DNA of 47,705 nucleotides from Kiritimatiellia bacterium (GCA_027858965.1 JAQIBS010000205.1:1-47705); one strand, 5' to 3'. Positions 16,089-24,298 are shown, counted from the first letter of the stretch. Notes: generated from the letters alone by a model not told the origin. A program made the numbers and translations.

Positions 16089-16997
16089 ATGAAAAACAAA
16101 CAAACAGTTAAGATTGCCGGGATAGGATTCTGTGGCATGGACTACCTGTGCATAGTGCCCCGTATTCCCCTTGATGACAAGGTCGAGATTGTTGAGAGCC
16201 TTGTGCAAGGTGGTGGTCCCGCTGCCACGGCTGTTGTGGCGGCTGCTCGTCTGGGAGCGGCTACTGTTTTCTGTGGTGCGATCGGCGATGACGGGCGTGG
16301 TCTCCAGATTGTTAAGGCTTTTCAGACGGAGGGTGTTGATGTTACCGGTATGAAAATCAGTAAGGGTGCCGAATCACCAGCGGCCTACTCCTGGGTGGAT
16401 AACACAAGCGGCAAGCGCAGTATAGTATGGACCCATGGCAGCGCAGTCCCGCTTGCCGGGGCTGATATCACTGCTGAACAGTTGCAAGATGTGGATGTTC
16501 TTCACCTTGATGGGCATCAGACCCAGGCAGCTATTGCTGCTGCAAAACTGGCGCGTAGTTGCGGAGTGCTGGTTTCTATTGATGCAGGTACCGTCGTGCC
16601 TGGAATCGATGAACTTCTTGAACTCTCCGATATAGTGATTGCTTCGAAAAAATTTGCCGAGGCTTATACTGGCACATCCTGTGTGTCAGATGGCGTAAGA
16701 AAACTTTTCTTCGGTCAACGTAAGTTTGCAGGTGTTACGGTCGGGAAGAATGGGTCTATCGGCTTTGATGGAGAGAACTATTTTGAATGCCCATCCTATC
16801 AGGTGGAGAAGATTGTTGATACCACGGGTGCCGGAGATGTCTATCACGGAGCATTCGCCGTGGCTGTTGCACGCGGTATGTCCTGGGATGTCAGTATGCG
16901 TTTTGCAACTATCGCGGCTGCGCTGAAGTGCACCGAGCTGGGAGGACGCACTGCCATACCGGATTTTGAAACAGTTGAAAGGCTGATGAATTGTTAA
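16089..16997 (+). CDS. PfkB-family sugar kinase (sulfofructose-kinase-like clade)
   Basis: 302 residues. It has the ribokinase/PfkB motifs: GGGPAATA at 41-48 and DTTGAGD at 244-250 with catalytic base Asp250 and the anion hole. Overall wording (GGGPAATAxVAAARLG, GDVYHGAFAVAVA, AAALKCTELGGR) is that of the clade containing E. coli YihV (sulfofructose kinase) and related ketose kinases. I chose ATG at 16089 because the upstream frame runs through the heptamer array. No Shine-Dalgarno is visible. Next to a class II aldolase and an aldose-ketose isomerase-like protein, it probably phosphorylates C1 of a ketose before aldol cleavage. Alternative: an IolC-like kinase, suggested by the adjacent iolB. 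No sulfonate-specific partner genes are present. Confidence 0.8.
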   Translation: MKNKQTVKIAGIGFCGMDYLCIVPRIPLDDKVEIVESLVQGGGPAATAVVAAARLGAATVFCGAIGDDGRGLQIVKAFQTEGVDVTGMKISKGAESPAAYSWVDNTSGKRSIVWTHGSAVPLAGADITAEQLQDVDVLHLDGHQTQAAIAAAKLARSCGVLVSIDAGTVVPGIDELLELSDIVIASKKFAEAYTGTSCVSDGVRKLFFGQRKFAGVTVGKNGSIGFDGENYFECPSYQVEKIVDTTGAGDVYHGAFAVAVARGMSWDVSMRFATIAAALKCTELGGRTAIPDFETVERLMNC

Positions 16998-16998
16998 C

Positions 16999-17068
16999 CA
17001 CGAAAGTCACGAAAAGCACGAAAAAATTGCTACGCATGTTTTACCACAGAGGCACAGAGACACAGAGG
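16999..17068. repeat. 9-mer (CACGAAAAG) and 8-mer (CACAGAGG) arrays
   Basis: At 16999-17025 three 9-mers read CACGAAAGT, CACGAAAAG, CACGAAAAA, starting one base after the kinase stop codon. At 17045-17068 three 8-mers read CACAGAGG, CACAGAGA, CACAGAGG. A CACGAAGGA-CACGAAATG pair recurs at about 37478-37495. I recall such 'ACCACGAAGG' strings from intergenic DNA of many unrelated bacteria, but have not searched. Confidence 0.65.
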
Positions 17069-17172
17069 AGAAGGTTAAATCGATACCTCTTAATCTTGGA
17101 AATCTGTGGATAAAAAAACAACGAAACAATAATTTTGTGGCTATAAGATTTTATTAAAGGAAAGAGGAAATT

Positions 17173-17967
17173 ATGAGCAAATATCTTAAAGGATATAAAC
17201 CGCAGAACGGTTTTACAAAAATATCATCGATAGGTGATGGCGATCTTAAGTCGACTGAATTCGGGATTATCTCTCTGAATGCAGGGCAGGAGTATAGCGC
17301 AGAAAGCGCAGGCAGTGAAGTGGCACTTATTGTTCTCGGCGGCACATGTTCGGTCTCAGGTGAGGGTTTCGATTTCACAGGAATCGGTAAACGTAAGGAT
17401 GTTTTTTCAGGCAAACCCTATATGGCCTATCTTCCTTGCGAAACATCCTACACTATTACAGCGGATACCGATGTTGAAATCGCTTGGACTGCCTCGCCGT
17501 CTTCATCCAGAACCGATCCTTACATGATAACTCCTGAGCAGGTGAAAGAGGTTCATATCGGCAAGGAGAATTATCAGCGGGATGCTTATCTGATTCTTAC
17601 GGAGGATTCACCTTCGGATCATTTTTTCATTGGTGAGGCTTTCATTCCATCCGGTAACCATGCAAGTTATCCGCCACATCGTCATGATGCTGATAACCTG
17701 CCGGAGGAGGTTGACATGGAGGAGGTCTATTTCTTCCGTTTCAACCCTGAACAGGGGTATGGTATTCAAAAAATTTATACGGATGACCGTTCTATTGACT
17801 ATACATGCACAGTGGAGCAGAACGATACCACTCTCATTCCTCGCGGTTATCATCCGGTAATTAATGCGCCGGGATACACTATGTACTATCTTTGGATTAT
17901 GACAGGACAGAATCATCGTAAGTTTCTCTCTGTAATTGATCCTGCTCATAAATGGATTCTGGGATAA
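17173..17967 (+). CDS. iolB: 5-deoxy-glucuronate isomerase family protein (IolB)
   Basis: 264 residues, the usual IolB length, with the bicupin fold of the KduI/IolB family. The metal site is visible as HASYPPHRHD at 163-172 with DMEEVYFFRF at 181-190 and a later RGYHPVINAPGYTMYYLW segment. IolB converts 5-deoxy-D-glucuronate to 2-deoxy-5-keto-D-gluconate in myo-inositol catabolism. GAGG five bases before ATG supports the start. Its TAA overlaps the ATG of the FGGY kinase gene, so the two are translationally coupled. IolD, the hydrolase that makes its normal substrate, and IolA are absent from the window, so a different uronate-like or deoxy-keto acid substrate is possible. Confidence 0.85.
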   Translation: MSKYLKGYKPQNGFTKISSIGDGDLKSTEFGIISLNAGQEYSAESAGSEVALIVLGGTCSVSGEGFDFTGIGKRKDVFSGKPYMAYLPCETSYTITADTDVEIAWTASPSSSRTDPYMITPEQVKEVHIGKENYQRDAYLILTEDSPSDHFFIGEAFIPSGNHASYPPHRHDADNLPEEVDMEEVYFFRFNPEQGYGIQKIYTDDRSIDYTCTVEQNDTTLIPRGYHPVINAPGYTMYYLWIMTGQNHRKFLSVIDPAHKWILG

Positions 17968-19442
17968 TGAAAAAGGATTGTTTACTGGGTATAGATTTTG
18001 GGACTGGTGGCTGCAAGGTGACCGTTGTTAATTCATCGGGGCATGTAGTTGAAAGTGCATCGGGTGAATATCCGAGCAGTCATCCTCGTCCGGCCTGGGC
18101 GGAGCAGAATCCGGCCGATTGGTATAGAGTAATGTGTTCCGTTCTGAAAGGGCTGGAGCACCGTGACCGCATTGCCGCGGTTTCGCTGGACAGCTATACT
18201 CATGGAGCGGTGTTGTTGGACAGCAAAATGAATGTTGTGCGGCCGACAATCATCTGGACCGATCAGCGCAGTACACGCGAGTGTGATATGCTCAGGCGGG
18301 ATGGCCATGCTGAGAAGATCTTTGAGATCGCATATCAGTTGCCTGCACCGACATGGACGCTTCCCCAGTTGATGTGGTTGAACAACAATGAACCGGAGTC
18401 TATTGCCCGGACATCACACATTCTTTTTGTTAAGGACTACGTCCGTTATCTGCTGACAGGTGAAATGGCTTGCGATTTTATAGAGGCCCAGGGATCATTG
18501 CTCTGGGATATGAAGGAGTTTTGCTGGTCCGAAACGCTTTGCGGGCTTGCCGGAATACCGGTGGGTAAGCTTCCGGAAATTGGCAGACCGATAGACATCG
18601 CAGGAAAGATTTCAGTGCATGCTTCAAGGGACACCGGGCTTTCTGAAGGTTTGCCAGTGGTGATGGGGACCAGTGATTCGGCTGTGGAGGATTACGCTGC
18701 TGGTGCAATTGATCCCGGGCAGTGCATCCTGAAACTGGCAACCGCCGGGAATGTCAATGTCATGACCGCTGAAGCGCATCCTCATCCCGAGACACTGACC
18801 TATTCACACGTTGTTCCCGGTATGTGGTACACCGTTACGGCAACCAATTCGGCGGCTGTCTGTCAGCGTTGGCAGCGTGATACATTGTGTGCGCCGGGAA
18901 CATCCTATGATGAGATTGATCGTTCGGCGGAAGGTTCACTTGCCGGTAGTAACGGTGTGTTCTTTCACCCGTATCTTCAGGGAGAGCGTTCTCCCTATTG
19001 GGATTCCAATCTGCGTGGAAGTTTTACCGGCCTGAGCCTAGCCAGCAACCGGGCCGATATGTCGAGAGCATTGCTTGAAGGTGTGGCCTACTCTTTGCGT
19101 GATTGCTACCGTACTATCGAAAAGATGGATCTGGATGTCCATGAATTTCTTCTGATAGGGGGTGGCGCGAAGAGTTCGCTGTGGAGCAGCATTGTCTGCA
19201 ATGTTTTTAATAAATCGGTGAAATGCCCGGCCTGTTGCGATGCCTCCTTTGGCAGTGCTCTGGTTGCCGGTGTCGGTATTGGAATGTTTGAAGATGAACG
19301 TTCTGCTGTGCGGCAGTGCCTGCGTTATGATCGGGAACTGACTCCAAACCCTGAACTTGCGCAGTTCTACGCAAAACAGTTTGAACATTACCGCAGCATT
19401 CATGATGCACTGGCTGGGTGTTACCAGCAGATAAACGCATAA
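17967..19442 (+). CDS. FGGY-family carbohydrate kinase (xylulokinase-like)
   Basis: 491 residues from the ATG that overlaps the iolB stop (ATAATG). It has the FGGY N-terminal phosphate loop LGIDFGTGGCKVT at 7-19, WTDQRS at 97-102, the catalytic aspartate in MGTSDSA (Asp237), and the adenosine-site LLIGGGAKSSLW. Overall it looks most like xylulokinase, but the substrate-contact stretch that reads SGQMHG in XylB is DSYTHG (75-80) here, so the sugar may differ from xylulose. It probably phosphorylates a ketopentose or deoxyketose made by the neighbouring isomerase-like protein. Its presence alongside a PfkB kinase in one array implies either two substrates or two entry points. Confidence 0.83.
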   Translation: MKKDCLLGIDFGTGGCKVTVVNSSGHVVESASGEYPSSHPRPAWAEQNPADWYRVMCSVLKGLEHRDRIAAVSLDSYTHGAVLLDSKMNVVRPTIIWTDQRSTRECDMLRRDGHAEKIFEIAYQLPAPTWTLPQLMWLNNNEPESIARTSHILFVKDYVRYLLTGEMACDFIEAQGSLLWDMKEFCWSETLCGLAGIPVGKLPEIGRPIDIAGKISVHASRDTGLSEGLPVVMGTSDSAVEDYAAGAIDPGQCILKLATAGNVNVMTAEAHPHPETLTYSHVVPGMWYTVTATNSAAVCQRWQRDTLCAPGTSYDEIDRSAEGSLAGSNGVFFHPYLQGERSPYWDSNLRGSFTGLSLASNRADMSRALLEGVAYSLRDCYRTIEKMDLDVHEFLLIGGGAKSSLWSSIVCNVFNKSVKCPACCDASFGSALVAGVGIGMFEDERSAVRQCLRYDRELTPNPELAQFYAKQFEHYRSIHDALAGCYQQINA

Positions 19443-19468
19443 ATAATTTTAGATAGCAAAAAAAACCC

Positions 19469-19487
19469 GAGCGTTTTAAGGACGCTC
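19469..19487 (-). terminator. terminator-like hairpin reading on the minus strand
   Basis: GAGCGT (19469-19474) pairs with ACGCTC (19482-19487) around a seven-base loop. On the minus strand the stem is followed by GGG and a run of eight T, the form of an intrinsic terminator. No minus-strand gene ends here. On the plus strand the A-run precedes the stem, so it would not terminate the operon. It may be a remnant or may stop antisense transcription. Confidence 0.5.
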
Positions 19488-19504
19488 TCACAAAGGCAGA
19501 TAAA

Positions 19505-20950
19505 ATGAGTACTGCAAGGAATTATATGCACGAGATGATTCTCAGCGAGCTTACCTGGGCTGTTGGCGATGATTATGTGCAGAACAATGATGCCGATTCC
19601 CTCGGCCATTCGATCGACTACTACTGGGTGCCCGAATGTTGGCATGATCGCGGAGGAAAGCCCACACCGCCCGACTTCATCGTTCATCCGTCGACCTCAA
19701 AGCAAGTCGCTGAAGTTCTGAAGATCGCTAACACCCACAAGATCCCCGTCACCCCGTGGGGCGGCGGTTCAGGCTCACAGGGCGGTGCGCTGCCTATCTA
19801 CGGCGGCATTATATTGGACATGAAGCGCATGAACAAGGTTCTGTCCATAGACCCGGTTTCCATGACGGTCACTGTCGAAGTCGGCATCAACACACAGCAC
19901 CTGGAGTGGGAGGTCAACAAGGCAGGGTTTAGCACAATGCACTTCCCTGCATCCATCGCCTGCGCAACACTTGGCGGATTCATTGCCCATCGCGGCACCG
20001 GTGTGCTGAGCACCAAGTATGGCAAAATCGAGGATATGATCATGTCGCTGGAGGTGGTCACCCCCACCGGCGAGATCATCCATACCCTTCCAGTGCCGCG
20101 TCATGCTTCTGGCCCGTCCCTCACCGAACTCTACCTCGGCAGTGAAGGCACGCTCGGCGTGGTCACCCGTGCGACCATGAAAATCCACATGATCCCCGAG
20201 TCACGCAAGTTCCATGCGTTTCTCTTCAAGACTATGCATGAGGCCATGGACGCTGGTTCAAAGATTATGACCAGTCGCCTGCAGCCCTGTGTGGTCAGGC
20301 TCTACGACGAAAACGAGACCGAAAAATTGGTCAAGCGGGTTCTCGGCATTGACAAACAGGGTGCCTATCTCGTCTTCGGCTTTGACGGACCTGAAAAGAT
20401 CGTCGATCTTCAACTGGAAAACGCCTGCGCCATCTGCGCAAAAACGGCGACCGAAGACCTCGGTGTCGAAGCGGGACAGAGCTGGTGGGATAACCGCTAC
20501 AAGTTCTTCTACCCGCCCTACATGTTCCATATGCCGCAAGCGTTCGGCACTCTGGATACAGTGGCAACCTTCTCCAATATCGAGAATGTCTACTGGGCTA
20601 TGAAGAAAACCGTGAACGAAAACTTTCCTGAAGCAACGTTCATTGGGCATTTCTCCCACTGGTATGACTGGGGCTGCATGTTGTACGCTCGTTTCATCAT
20701 CGATGAACCGCCTGAAGACCCCACTGAGGCCATTGCGCTCTACAACCGGATCTGGGATATGACCATCCGTGCAGCCATTAAAGAAGGTGGCGTAATCAAC
20801 GAACACCATGGCGTTGGCCTCAAGCTCGGGCGCATAATGAGAGACCTCTATGGGCCGGCCTTCACCGTACTCGAAAGCATTAAAAAAACGCTTGATCCTA
20901 ACAACATCATGAACCCCGGCAAGATGGGCTTCCCGGGAAAAGGAGTTTAA
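19505..20950 (+). CDS. FAD-linked oxidase, GlcD-like catalytic subunit
   Basis: 481 residues. FAD-binding_4 domain at about 50-230 with TPWGGGSGSQGG at 83-94, ILDMKRM and LGSEGTLGVVT at 211-221. FAD-oxidase C-terminal domain at about 235-480 with NEHHGVGLKLGR (active-site HHG) and the closing LDPNNIMNPGKMG. This is the glycolate / D-lactate / 2-hydroxyacid dehydrogenase family. The next gene, three bases on, is a GlcF-like iron-sulfur partner, so they should form a GlcDF-type complex passing electrons to the respiratory chain. By eye its codons are strongly G/C-ending, unlike the FGGY kinase before it. In context it may oxidise a lactate- or glycolate-like fragment from aldol cleavage. The Shine-Dalgarno is weak (AAAGGC). 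Confidence 0.85.
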   Translation: MSTARNYMHEMILSELTWAVGDDYVQNNDADSLGHSIDYYWVPECWHDRGGKPTPPDFIVHPSTSKQVAEVLKIANTHKIPVTPWGGGSGSQGGALPIYGGIILDMKRMNKVLSIDPVSMTVTVEVGINTQHLEWEVNKAGFSTMHFPASIACATLGGFIAHRGTGVLSTKYGKIEDMIMSLEVVTPTGEIIHTLPVPRHASGPSLTELYLGSEGTLGVVTRATMKIHMIPESRKFHAFLFKTMHEAMDAGSKIMTSRLQPCVVRLYDENETEKLVKRVLGIDKQGAYLVFGFDGPEKIVDLQLENACAICAKTATEDLGVEAGQSWWDNRYKFFYPPYMFHMPQAFGTLDTVATFSNIENVYWAMKKTVNENFPEATFIGHFSHWYDWGCMLYARFIIDEPPEDPTEAIALYNRIWDMTIRAAIKEGGVINEHHGVGLKLGRIMRDLYGPAFTVLESIKKTLDPNNIMNPGKMGFPGKGV

Positions 20951-20953
20951 ATC

Positions 20954-21922
20954 ATGTATATCGACAAATTTGAGGACGCTATCAATGCGTGCCGTTTCTG
21001 CTTTATGTGCCGTCACCTTGACCCTGTCGGTAACGTAACCTTCAGGGAATCTGATATCCCCCGGGGCCGCGCACTTATCGCTGATCGGATAAGGATGGAT
21101 CCTGCCAATCTGAAAAACCGTGATTTCATTGACACATTTTACCGGAGCGCGTTGAGCGGGGCAAACCGTACCCACTGCGTCAGCCACTACGATGAAATCG
21201 GCATCACAATCGCTGCCCGTCGGGACATCGTCGAAGCAGGGTTTGCTCCGCAGAAAGTGAAATCAGTTGCTGATAAACTTGTTTGTGTGAGCTTCAGTAT
21301 CTCTGGCAAGGGAGAGCTCCTTTATCTCGGGAAAAATCCTTCACTGTATCCCGGATGCATGACGATAACCGGAGGAGATCCGGGTAAAGCTCTGGAGGTG
21401 CTTGGGTTCTTCAATGAGTCACAGAAGGTACTTGAGCAATTCAAGCAGAAGGTTGCAGAGTCGGGTTGCAAAACCCTGGTTGTTGCGGAACCCTCATCAT
21501 ACCATTTTTTGAAGGAGAATCTCAGTGAAGTTAAGGTTGTTCACTGTGCTGAGTACCTGCTGGAAAAATCAGCTGGTTCAGCAGAGCAACGCAAGGCTTT
21601 CTATATGGAGAGTGATTTTCTGAAGAACTATTGTGATTCTTCTGAAATAGCGAGTGAGTTGCTTGAGAAAAGCGGATGGAATCTGCTACCCTTCGGGACA
21701 AACACTGAAGAATCAACCGCTGTCGGCGAGGGTGCAGTGGTTTTTGACGAATTGAATCCTGAACTCTGTCGTAAGCTCTGCCACCACGTTGTTGAGCTTG
21801 CCGGAAATGACACGAAGACACCTTTTGTAACTGCCTCTCTCTATGTTAAACAGGTATTCAGTAAATATGAACCCAAAATTAAAATTATGACAATTGAGGA
21901 TACTCTCGTATATGAAGGATAA
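20954..21922 (+). CDS. GlcF-like iron-sulfur subunit with degenerate CCG domains
   Basis: 322 residues. The N-terminus has a cluster motif Cys13-x2-Cys16-x2-Cys19 (CRFCFMC), IPRGRAL at 35-41 and Cys75, as in iron-sulfur partners of GlcD-like oxidases. The C-terminal part aligns by wording with the CCG repeats of GlcF/HdrB, but the cysteines are gone: TLVVAEPSSYHFLK (174-187) stands where TSCPSCYH is usual, and FVTASLYVK stands where a Cys is expected. The N-terminal third is G/C-rich like the oxidase gene before it; after about 21240 the DNA is more A/T-rich, which suggests a recombination joint at the domain border. AAGGAG inside the previous gene's end supports the start. It probably carries electrons from the FAD subunit by one remaining cluster. 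Confidence 0.7.
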   Translation: MYIDKFEDAINACRFCFMCRHLDPVGNVTFRESDIPRGRALIADRIRMDPANLKNRDFIDTFYRSALSGANRTHCVSHYDEIGITIAARRDIVEAGFAPQKVKSVADKLVCVSFSISGKGELLYLGKNPSLYPGCMTITGGDPGKALEVLGFFNESQKVLEQFKQKVAESGCKTLVVAEPSSYHFLKENLSEVKVVHCAEYLLEKSAGSAEQRKAFYMESDFLKNYCDSSEIASELLEKSGWNLLPFGTNTEESTAVGEGAVVFDELNPELCRKLCHHVVELAGNDTKTPFVTASLYVKQVFSKYEPKIKIMTIEDTLVYEG

Positions 21923-21926
21923 ATGT

Positions 21927-23276
21927 ATGAAGCAATTTAAAATCGGATATTTCGCTCTGTCGAAAGCCAGTTGGGCCACCCCTGAAATAGAGGCGGTGCG
22001 CATAGGTATGCAAGAAAGCCTGGCGGCCTTGCCGTATGAGTTGGTTCACGGTGGAGCGCTGACTACCACGACAGCAGAGGCGAATGAACTCTGCTCAGAA
22101 ATGAACCGTCAGGATGTGGATGCCATCGTTGTGCACTTTGTCACATTTCCTGTCGGTGCAATTATTCCGGTGATTGCAAAACGGATGAAGGTTCCTATTA
22201 TTATTTATTCTACGCCTGAGGTGCCGCAGGAAGGCGGTATGTGGGCACAGAATTCATTCTGTGGTGCTAACATGGCTGTCCATACCCTGCGTAAATTGGG
22301 ATGCAAGTATGCCTCTGTCTTCGGTCCGGTTGCCGATGCTGCAAAAATTCTGGCAAAGCCACTTACCACAGTCAAGTGTCTGGCTGAACTGAATGTCGCT
22401 AAGGTTGGTCTGGTCGGCGGACGCGTACCGGGCTTCTATACATCCAATTGTGATGAGATGCGCCTGCGTGCATTGATAGGGCCTGAAATTGAGATCATTG
22501 ATCTTCTGGAGATTGTTGATACATCGGGTAAACTCAGCGAAGAGGAGGTACAGCAGGGTCTGGATGTTGTTAAGAAGAGCTCTGCTAAGCGTTGCGAAAA
22601 GGTTGAGGCTGCACTTGAACCGGCCGGGAGACTTTATAAGGCAATGCTCAAGAGTGCTGAAAAGTATGGCCTTACTGCTTATGCGGTCCGCTGCTGGCCG
22701 GAGTGGTCCGATATCTACGGAATTGCCCCTTGTGCCACCATTGGCATGTTGAACAACATTGGTTTGGTGAGTAGCTGTGAAGGTGATGTTCTGGGAGCTG
22801 TGCTTATGCAGATACAGGCTTCATTGAGTGAAGGAACGCCGTTCTTCGCTGACCTTATATCCTTTGATTATGACCAGAACACAGCCGTACTGTGGCATTG
22901 TGGTGCCGCACCAACAGCAATTTGCCGAAACTTTGAAGAGACTGTCCTTAATCAGCACTTCCGTGTAGATGGCGGTAACAAGAAAGGACTTACCAACGAG
23001 TTTCCCCTGAAAGAGGGACGGGTCACCTTGGCTCAGCTTGATGAGGATGGCGATGGTTACCGCATGCTGATTGCAGCGGGAACCGCTATCGACACAGAAC
23101 CGTTCATCCGTGGCAACCCGCTTAATATCCGTTTCGATTGCTCTGTAAAGAGCTTTGTGGATACGATTATGAATCAGGGTTTTAAACACCATTACACTAT
23201 GGTACATGCGGATATCGAGAACGAATTACTGGAACTCTGCCGCTGGCTGGATATTGAGCCGGTTGTGGTTAAATAA
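21927..23276 (+). CDS. L-fucose/L-arabinose isomerase family protein
   Basis: 449 residues. The first 170 residues resemble the FucI/AraA N-terminal domains (VVHFVTFPVGAIIP, KLGCKYASVFGP). The C-terminal catalytic part keeps candidate metal ligands: CWPE at 256-259 (Glu259), SCEGDVLGA at 283-291 and WHCGAAP at 313-319 (His314). The family interconverts aldoses and ketoses with Mn2+. It is shorter than classical FucI (about 590). I chose ATG at 21927 because AAGGA lies seven bases upstream, overlapping the end of the GlcF-like gene; the next in-frame start upstream, at 21912, lies inside that gene and lacks a spaced site. It probably makes the ketose for one of the two kinases and the aldolase. 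It could also act on a non-fucose sugar. Confidence 0.78.
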   Translation: MKQFKIGYFALSKASWATPEIEAVRIGMQESLAALPYELVHGGALTTTTAEANELCSEMNRQDVDAIVVHFVTFPVGAIIPVIAKRMKVPIIIYSTPEVPQEGGMWAQNSFCGANMAVHTLRKLGCKYASVFGPVADAAKILAKPLTTVKCLAELNVAKVGLVGGRVPGFYTSNCDEMRLRALIGPEIEIIDLLEIVDTSGKLSEEEVQQGLDVVKKSSAKRCEKVEAALEPAGRLYKAMLKSAEKYGLTAYAVRCWPEWSDIYGIAPCATIGMLNNIGLVSSCEGDVLGAVLMQIQASLSEGTPFFADLISFDYDQNTAVLWHCGAAPTAICRNFEETVLNQHFRVDGGNKKGLTNEFPLKEGRVTLAQLDEDGDGYRMLIAAGTAIDTEPFIRGNPLNIRFDCSVKSFVDTIMNQGFKHHYTMVHADIENELLELCRWLDIEPVVVK

Positions 23277-23311
23277 TTGGATACGGGATGCAGGGTGCTT
23301 CGCCCGAAGTA

Positions 23312-23408
23312 TTATCGCTAATCGGAATCGGAATCGCTATCGCTATCGGACTCAGCTATCAGTTTTGTTATTCGATACCGATACCGATACCGATAGCGAT
23401 GTCGATAC
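23312..23408. repeat. inverted pair of hexamer arrays (ATCGGA / CGATAC)
   Basis: The left arm, 23312-23348, is a run of hexamers of the type GAATCG and CTATCG. The right arm, 23373-23408, is six hexamers CGATAC x3, CGATAG, CGATGT, CGATAC. The right arm is roughly the reverse complement of the left, so the RNA could fold into one long imperfect hairpin with many registers. It lies in the gap after the isomerase-like gene, 35 bases past its stop. Confidence 0.75.
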
Positions 23409-23473
23409 CGTTTTTATTCTAAAGAACAGCTTTGATTGTGGACAACCCACACGAATAACATAAGAAAGAAAAC

Positions 23474-24298
23474 ATGTCATCATTAGTAACTTTTAATCAG
23501 ATTCTTCCGCAGGCCCGTAATGATTTACGGTCTGTCGGAGCTTTCAATGCGGCAAACCTTGAAACCGTGCTTTCCATCTTCAGGGCGGCGGTGCGGGAGA
23601 ACTCACCGGTTATTATCCAGGTTTATCAACGGCTTTTCAATGATGAGCGTGCTTCGCTCATAGCAGCCATGACCGAAAGGTTAGCGGCTGAGGCGGATAT
23701 CCCTATTGCCCTCCATCTTGACCATGGAGAGTCATTGGATCAGATCCGTAAGGCAATAGCCCTGGGCTACACTTCGGTTATGTTTGATGGCTCGAAATAT
23801 CCTCTGGAGAAAAACATAGCCCTGACAGCCGAAGCTGCAACCATCGCTCATGATGCCGGTGTGACAATCGAGGGTGAGATCGGTCATGTGCCTTTTGGGG
23901 ATGGTCTTCCGGAACTTTCCAGTGCTTCGGAGGCTGTGGAGTTTATCGAAAAGACCGGTGTTGATGTTTTGGCTGTCTCCGTGGGAACAGCGCATGGTTT
24001 CTACAAATGCGAACCGGTGCTGGATATCAAACGATTGCGTGAAATCAGCCAATGCGTATCACAGCCTCTCGTCCTTCACGGAGGCACCGGTGTTTCTGTG
24101 GACCAGTTACGGGCGGCTATCGGTTGCGGGGTTGCCAAAATAAACATTGCCACCGAGTTGCAGAGCTTTTTTCTGTGCGGAGTGGCTGCAGAAATTAAAA
24201 AGAATGGTGAAGCCTTCAAACCGGTGGACCTGTACTTCAAGCCCGTTGAAGAGAAACTCACCGATTATATCGCTACTAAGATCAGAAGCTTTTCCTGA
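23474..24298 (+). CDS. class II ketose-bisphosphate aldolase
   Basis: 274 residues, a normal length. Zinc and catalytic residues are in place: LHLDHGES at 80-87 (Asp83, His84), TIEGEIGHV at 131-139 (Glu135), GTAHGFY at 171-177 (His174) and LHGGTGVS at 201-208 (His202), with NIATELQ at the phosphate site. The family (FbaA, GatY/KbaY, IolJ) cleaves ketose-1-phosphates or bisphosphates to dihydroxyacetone phosphate and an aldehyde. With IolB and a PfkB kinase nearby, an IolJ-like role is possible. With the fucose-isomerase-like protein and FGGY kinase, cleavage of a deoxyketose phosphate to a lactaldehyde-type product is equally possible. No strong Shine-Dalgarno precedes it. Confidence 0.88.
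   Translation: MSSLVTFNQILPQARNDLRSVGAFNAANLETVLSIFRAAVRENSPVIIQVYQRLFNDERASLIAAMTERLAAEADIPIALHLDHGESLDQIRKAIALGYTSVMFDGSKYPLEKNIALTAEAATIAHDAGVTIEGEIGHVPFGDGLPELSSASEAVEFIEKTGVDVLAVSVGTAHGFYKCEPVLDIKRLREISQCVSQPLVLHGGTGVSVDQLRAAIGCGVAKINIATELQSFFLCGVAAEIKKNGEAFKPVDLYFKPVEEKLTDYIATKIRSFS

Noticed and set aside
16089-16997. Sulfoquinovose (sulfo-EMP) pathway from the YihV-like kinase
   Set aside because: No sulfoquinovosidase, SLA reductase or sulfonate exporter is recognised nearby; similarity of the kinase clade is not enough.
20258-21187. 309-residue frame on the minus strand
   Set aside because: Shadow of the GlcD/GlcF-like genes; no recognisable motif.
16089-24298. Complete myo-inositol pathway
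   Set aside because: IolB and possible IolC/IolJ equivalents are present, but IolD and IolA are absent, and the IolE/IolG-like proteins carry Tat signals, so they act outside the cytoplasm.
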